The notes beneath the pieces were generated by a model, which had not been told where the DNA came from, did not search any database, and was given only the letters and a program-made list of their open reading frames with translations. A stretch of DNA of 64,000 nucleotides from an uncultured Bacteroides sp. (lineage in GTDB: Bacteria > Bacteroidota > Bacteroidia > Cytophagales > Cyclobacteriaceae), in NCBI GenBank assembly GCA_902168185.1, contig CABHOV010000035.1, positions 93,657-157,656 of the forward strand, read 5' to 3'. A program made the position numbers and the translations under genes. Each line of letters opens with the position of its first letter. Position 1 is the stretch's first letter. Positions 59,874 through 64,000 of the stretch are shown in pieces.

Positions 59874-62229
59874 TATTTACAGAAAGTATCCGCCATCGTT
59901 CGTGATCTATAGTATAGTGTTCACGATCATGCTGCTCACTTCCTGTACGGCTACAAAATATCTAAAGGAAGGTGAATCATTCTATAACGGTGCGAATATA
60001 AATTTCGAAACCCCGCAGGGACGTGTGGGCAGAAAAAAGATATTGGCGAAAGAGCTGCATACCTATATTAATCCGAAACCAAACAGCAGATTTTTTGCAG
60101 CGCGTCCTGGTGTTTGGCTATATTTTGTAGCGGGTACTCCTAAAAAGAAAAAGGGAGGAATTCGGAATTTTCTTAAACACAAATTAGGACAGCCACCTGT
60201 ATTACTCTCGGAAGCAACACCCGGGCGCACGGCTAAATTATTGGCAGGTCAGCTAAATAATGAAGGATACTTTAGATCTACGGTTACTGAAGAAGTAATC
60301 ACAAAAGGTAAAAATAGTAAGGTAAACTACAACGTAACGCTATACCGGCCGTACCGCATTCGCAGCATTCAATATCCGCAGGCGAAAGATAGTATATACG
60401 CATCCATCATCAAGTCGCTTCAGGAAGAATCGCTGCTCGATACCGGAAGGCGATATGATCTTGAACGGATGCAAGCCGAACAAGTAAGGATAGAGGAAGA
60501 AGTAGAGAACTTTGGATTTTATTATTTCGATGACCGTTACCTGGTATTTGAAGCGGATAGTACCGTTGGCAAACGTAAGGTAGACTTAACACTTAAACTG
60601 GAAGAAGATATACCGGCCCGTGCGCGAAAAATATTCCACCTCGACCAGGTAAATGTATATCCGAACTACTCCTTGTCTACGGACAGTGTCCAGTCGCGGC
60701 CGGATACTACCTTTATAAACGATTATAACTATATAGATAACAAACACTATTTCCGCCCGGAGATCATTACCGATGTTATCAATTTAAAAAAAGGGAATAT
60801 CTATAGCCGCGAAGCGCAAGAGCTTACGTTAAGCCACTTGATGGGACTGGGCGCTTTCAAATTTGTGAACGTTAAATTCTCCGAATCGCCCCGTAAAGAC
60901 TCTGCGATGCTGAATGCAGATATATACCTTACGCCGTTAAAGAAGAAATCGCTTCGTGCAGAAATACAAGCGGTGTCGAAATCAAACAATTTTGTAGGGC
61001 CAGGTATAGCATTCACATTTACAAATCGGAATTTCTTACGAGGCGCGGAATTGTTTCAATTGAAACTCAATACTTCATACGAAGTCCAGATCAGTAACCA
61101 GACCTCAGAAGCACTGAATTCATTTGAAGCCGGATTGGAATCAAGTCTCACCGTGCCACGGTTCATATCGCCGATCCGCATAGACTATACCTCAAGAAAA
61201 TACTTACCCAAAACGCAATTCAAGCTCGGCCTCAATTTTCAAAATCGCGTAGGTTATTTCCGGATCAGCTCCTTCAATGCTGCCTATGGGTATACATGGA
61301 AAGAAAGCATTGCCAAATCGCATGAGTTTTTTCCGATCGACCTCACCTTTATTAAAACGGATAAAAAATCAGTAGAATTTGAAAACCGGCTAAATGATAA
61401 TCCTGTATTAGCCAATTCTTTCGAAGATCAATTTATACTCGGCACTCGTTATTCGTATACTATCAACACGCAACTCACAGAAGACAAAGCACAGCAATAT
61501 GAAGAACGCAAATACCGTGAACATAATTTTTACTTCAATGGTACTATAGATGTAGCTGGCAATCTGCTCAACAGTGTACAACGCGCGATCAAGAGCAGTG
61601 AAGACAGTGTCTACAAGATTTTAAACTTACCCTATTCACAATATGTACGCGGAGATGTAGACTTTCGTTATTACTGGGCAATGGACGAGCATAACAAGAT
61701 TGCATCGCGCATTATTGTTGGAACCGGATATGCCTATGGCAATTCTACAACCATGCCCTATATTAAGCAATTTGCTATTGGAGGTTCGAACAGTATACGC
61801 GCATTTCCTGCGCGTTCCATCGGGCCGGGTACATACGATGTACTCCGGGATGAAGCTTCCGATTCGGTACGCTTCATAGACCAGCGGGGAGATATTAAAC
61901 TTGAAGGGAACCTGGAGTATAGATTCGATCTGATCAAATCCCTGAAGGGCGCTATATTTATAGACGCTGGTAACATCTGGTTATTGAAAAAAGATGACCA
62001 GGAGAGACCGGGCGGTGTATTTGACAAAGATACTTTTCTCAATCAACTAGCAGTAGGCACAGGTGCAGGGCTTCGTTTCGATTTCAGTTTTTTTGTACTC
62101 CGTGTTGATGTTGCTTTCCCGTTGCGCAGGCCTGCCGAAGGCTGGGTAGCACGTGATATTGATTTTGGAAGCCCTTCCTGGAGAGGTGACAATATTGTAT
62201 TTAATATCGCCATCGGTTATCCGTTCTAA
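59857..62229 (+). CDS. tamL: TamL: lipoprotein Omp85/TamA-type outer membrane protein, partner of TamB
   Basis: Start at 59857 (MQSRTDIYRKYPPSF), 17 bp before the TamB stop; a start at 59830 is less likely. 790 residues. A hydrophobic signal ends in the lipobox MLLTSC, so the protein is lipidated, as for the Bacteroidota TamL variants. POTRA-like domains follow (e.g. NNEGYFRSTVTEEVITKGKN), and a 16-stranded barrel ends QLKLNTSYEVQISNQ... to DNIVFNIAIGYPF with the C-terminal aromatic signature. It inserts or supports outer membrane proteins or lipids with TamB. Confidence 0.93.
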   Translation: MQSRTDIYRKYPPSFVIYSIVFTIMLLTSCTATKYLKEGESFYNGANINFETPQGRVGRKKILAKELHTYINPKPNSRFFAARPGVWLYFVAGTPKKKKGGIRNFLKHKLGQPPVLLSEATPGRTAKLLAGQLNNEGYFRSTVTEEVITKGKNSKVNYNVTLYRPYRIRSIQYPQAKDSIYASIIKSLQEESLLDTGRRYDLERMQAEQVRIEEEVENFGFYYFDDRYLVFEADSTVGKRKVDLTLKLEEDIPARARKIFHLDQVNVYPNYSLSTDSVQSRPDTTFINDYNYIDNKHYFRPEIITDVINLKKGNIYSREAQELTLSHLMGLGAFKFVNVKFSESPRKDSAMLNADIYLTPLKKKSLRAEIQAVSKSNNFVGPGIAFTFTNRNFLRGAELFQLKLNTSYEVQISNQTSEALNSFEAGLESSLTVPRFISPIRIDYTSRKYLPKTQFKLGLNFQNRVGYFRISSFNAAYGYTWKESIAKSHEFFPIDLTFIKTDKKSVEFENRLNDNPVLANSFEDQFILGTRYSYTINTQLTEDKAQQYEERKYREHNFYFNGTIDVAGNLLNSVQRAIKSSEDSVYKILNLPYSQYVRGDVDFRYYWAMDEHNKIASRIIVGTGYAYGNSTTMPYIKQFAIGGSNSIRAFPARSIGPGTYDVLRDEASDSVRFIDQRGDIKLEGNLEYRFDLIKSLKGAIFIDAGNIWLLKKDDQERPGGVFDKDTFLNQLAVGTGAGLRFDFSFFVLRVDVAFPLRRPAEGWVARDIDFGSPSWRGDNIVFNIAIGYPF

Positions 62230-62233
62230 AATA

Positions 62234-62269
62234 GTATCTCTGAAAGTATAGATATACCTTCAGAGATAC
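62234..62269. terminator. Bidirectional terminator between TamL and GH127 genes
   Basis: GTATCTCTGAA (62234-62244) pairs with TTCAGAGATAC (62259-62269), an 11-bp perfect stem with a TATA-rich loop, located between convergent stops at 62229 and 62277. No strong T tract. Confidence 0.7.
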
Positions 62270-62276
62270 GGCATAA

Positions 62277-64000
62277 TTACTTCACCACCGGAAATGCCAC
62301 GATCCGTACCTTCGTACATCCATATGGAATCAGTGAAATTGTCTCAACGTCTTTACCTACCTCACCCTGGTATACATTAGAACGGTTTGTTACCGGCTGA
62401 TGCGCCACACCATCGACTGCTTTCCAATTTGGAATCCTGCGAGCAGGTGCGGTTATCGTGATTGGCGCATTCTTCTGATTCCAGACAAAAGATTCAGGCA
62501 TCGGCTTCGCAACAACGCTATAATGTTCTACAGGTTTCTTAACGCCTTCTTCAGTTAACCCGTAATTCCAAGGGCCAACCGGATATATACTGAAGTAGTC
62601 ACCTTCTGTTGGCTCGTTGCCTTTCTCCCACCGCTCTTCCAGCTTCAGCGCATATACCAGCGGGCCACGTTCTATGGCACGCGAGTTCTTCGCCCAGGTA
62701 GAAGTTGTTACCTCCATGGGAAAATGAAGGGTAAGTATATCTTTATCTTTCCACGTTCTCTCTATGGTAATGATCTGTCCGCCTTTCTCAGAACGAAGCT
62801 TCTGACCATTGACTGAAATCCCGGCTTCCTTGCACCAACCCGGGATTCGAAATTGCAACGGCACGGCTACAGCATTTTTAGTTGCGAACTTAAAACTGAC
62901 TACATCATCGAACGGATAGTTTGTCACCTCGGTAATCCTAATATCCTGCCCTTTTACTTTTGTCTTTAATTCACACGGACTATATTCTAATGCAGCGAGC
63001 GCACCCGCTGGAGTAGTATACCATAGATGGGTTGCAAATTTTGTCCAGCCCTGGTGCATGTTTGCTGTACAGCATGTGTAGCCGCTCCGCAGGCCAAATA
63101 CGTTATTCATGCCGCGATCGAATGGCAATGAAAAATCAAATACACCGCGTGATACCTGTACCTGATTTGCAATCTGGAAGTATTGCTTGTTGTTATAGTC
63201 GTCTGTTGTTTGCGTGGGCAGCGCATTAAACGTCATGCGCTCCAGTGCATCCATATAGTGTATATCACCGGTTATGGCAACAATCTTTTCGAGGGAGTAC
63301 ATGGATTCAACAATCGCACAAAGTTCAACGCCTTGTGTTGGATCGTTTCCGTGAAGATCTTCATCCCCTGAAAATATACCCATGGGCAAACCGTGCAGCA
63401 GCATCAAATCATTCCAGCCTGTTTTGAGTTGACTGAGATATAGTGAATCACCTGTGCGCTGATAGTTCACAGCCGGTGATTTAAGTGCCATCCCTATATT
63501 TACCGCATGACGCGTCATCCAGTTCTGATCCGTTTGATTGGCGGCAGCATGCATCACCCAGTCTCGATTACCAAACCATGTACTCCAGGTAAACGCCTGC
63601 GATTCGATAAGCCCAGCCAGTTCCAATAATGCTTTATCCTTGGTAATGGTATATAGCCACTGAATTACCAGTTCATTTTCTGCACCCCGTGAAGTTGCCC
63701 ATTCGGTCCATTTACCAATGGGGCATGTCTTCAACGTTTTCATCTGATACTTAAAATAATTGGTCATGAACGTAATGACCCGCAGATCGTTGGTGGCTTC
63801 ATAATACTGTTGAAGTACTTTCAGCATAACCATCTTGGGCCACCAGTCTTCACCCGATTCACAATGGTCAGTTGTGATATGTATACCTTTCTCACGTTCG
63901 TCTTTGGTGAGCGGACCAAAATATCCCGAGGGTCGTTGCGTCTTTAATGTCCAGTCTATATACTTCAGCACTTTTGCTTTCAGCACAGCATCGTCCAGTA
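62277..64000 (-). CDS. GH127-like beta-L-arabinofuranosidase (DUF1680), N-terminal part outside window
   Basis: The frame is open on the minus strand through the window end (codons LDDAVLK before the first GTG at 63986), so the 5' end lies beyond it. About 574 residues are visible. The alpha/alpha barrel has the conserved SGYTCCTANMHQGWTKF block with the catalytic cysteine pair and a Glu in TQGVELCAIVESMYSLEKI; C-terminal beta-sandwich strands follow (WTWKDKDILTLHFP region). Enzymes of this family hydrolyse beta-L-arabinofuranosides of plant glycoproteins or pectin, using a Cys nucleophile with zinc. Family assignment is firm, substrate less so. Confidence 0.88.
   Translation of the reverse strand, partial: LDDAVLKAKVLKYIDWTLKTQRPSGYFGPLTKDEREKGIHITTDHCESGEDWWPKMVMLKVLQQYYEATNDLRVITFMTNYFKYQMKTLKTCPIGKWTEWATSRGAENELVIQWLYTITKDKALLELAGLIESQAFTWSTWFGNRDWVMHAAANQTDQNWMTRHAVNIGMALKSPAVNYQRTGDSLYLSQLKTGWNDLMLLHGLPMGIFSGDEDLHGNDPTQGVELCAIVESMYSLEKIVAITGDIHYMDALERMTFNALPTQTTDDYNNKQYFQIANQVQVSRGVFDFSLPFDRGMNNVFGLRSGYTCCTANMHQGWTKFATHLWYTTPAGALAALEYSPCELKTKVKGQDIRITEVTNYPFDDVVSFKFATKNAVAVPLQFRIPGWCKEAGISVNGQKLRSEKGGQIITIERTWKDKDILTLHFPMEVTTSTWAKNSRAIERGPLVYALKLEERWEKGNEPTEGDYFSIYPVGPWNYGLTEEGVKKPVEHYSVVAKPMPESFVWNQKNAPITITAPARRIPNWKAVDGVAHQPVTNRSNVYQGEVGKDVETISLIPYGCTKVRIVAFPVVK

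Noticed and set aside
1..64000. CRISPR arrays, prophage, integrases, toxin-antitoxin, restriction or retron genes.
   Set aside because: Both strands were read for regularly spaced repeats and the typical motifs; none seen.

Overview
The window is a stretch of bacterial chromosome from the phylum Bacteroidota, most likely order Cytophagales (a Chryseolinea/Ohtaekwangia-like lineage is my inference). The evidence is: promoters of the phylum-specific form TTG-N19-TAnnTTTG in front of both tRNA genes; a TonB-dependent receptor paired with a DUF4249 lipoprotein; GH97 and GH127 glycosidases; a TamB/lipoprotein-TamL pair; a SusR-like TPR/DUF6377 regulator; long FtsX-type permeases with a PadR regulator; and LytS/LytTR signalling. 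Both tRNA genes lack an encoded CCA. No rRNA, CRISPR array, prophage or intact insertion sequence was seen.

Layout. 1-1.2 kb: 3' end of an FtsX-family permease. 1.2-1.75 kb: a gene-poor, apparently decayed stretch. 1.75-4.5 kb: HtrA-like protease converging on a DEAD-box RNA helicase. 4.66-4.81 kb: tRNA-Ala with promoter and terminator. 4.8-12.5 kb: a minus-strand housekeeping run (DUF218 protein, RecQ, solute-binding protein, enoyl-CoA hydratase, ComEC, PhoH). 12.6-14.2 kb: SAM hydrolase, a small membrane protein, a frameshifted ABM-type monooxygenase and tRNA-Leu. 14.5-20.6 kb: FtsX permease/PadR pair, surface-type carbonic anhydrase, a fossil of a second permease, GlxA-like regulator. 20.7-28.9 kb: serine hydrolase, ArsR/AHSA1 pair, phosphotransferase, TonB receptor/DUF4249 pair, AraC regulator, PEBP protein. 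29-31.9 kb: a two-subunit M16 peptidase operon ending in a nested hairpin terminator.

31.9-38.8 kb holds the best-defined regulatory unit: a TetR gene followed by a TolC/MFP/RND efflux operon with a STAS-like protein at its end. The same operator half-sites (TTAAC-N6-GTTAA) lie in front of tetR and in front of the efflux operon, so the repressor very probably controls both. It is followed by a large imperfect inverted repeat, a membrane adenylate/guanylate cyclase and a LytS/LytTR pair. 42-50 kb: metallophosphatase, YceI protein, sterol desaturase-like hydroxylase, then GH97 alpha-glucosidase behind a SusR-like regulator with no SusC/SusD nearby. 50-54.7 kb: an unknown basic protein, a DUF3857/transglutaminase/DUF2569 membrane protein and an AI-2E family exporter. 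54.9-62.2 kb: TamB and lipoprotein TamL, overlapping. 62.3-64 kb: GH127-like beta-L-arabinofuranosidase, cut by the window end.

No clear new multi-gene system was found. The most unusual sequence-level signal is a codon-context bias: isoleucine is mostly written ATA when the preceding base is T (making TATA) and rarely otherwise. This holds in several genes and fails in the HtrA gene and the SAM hydrolase gene.
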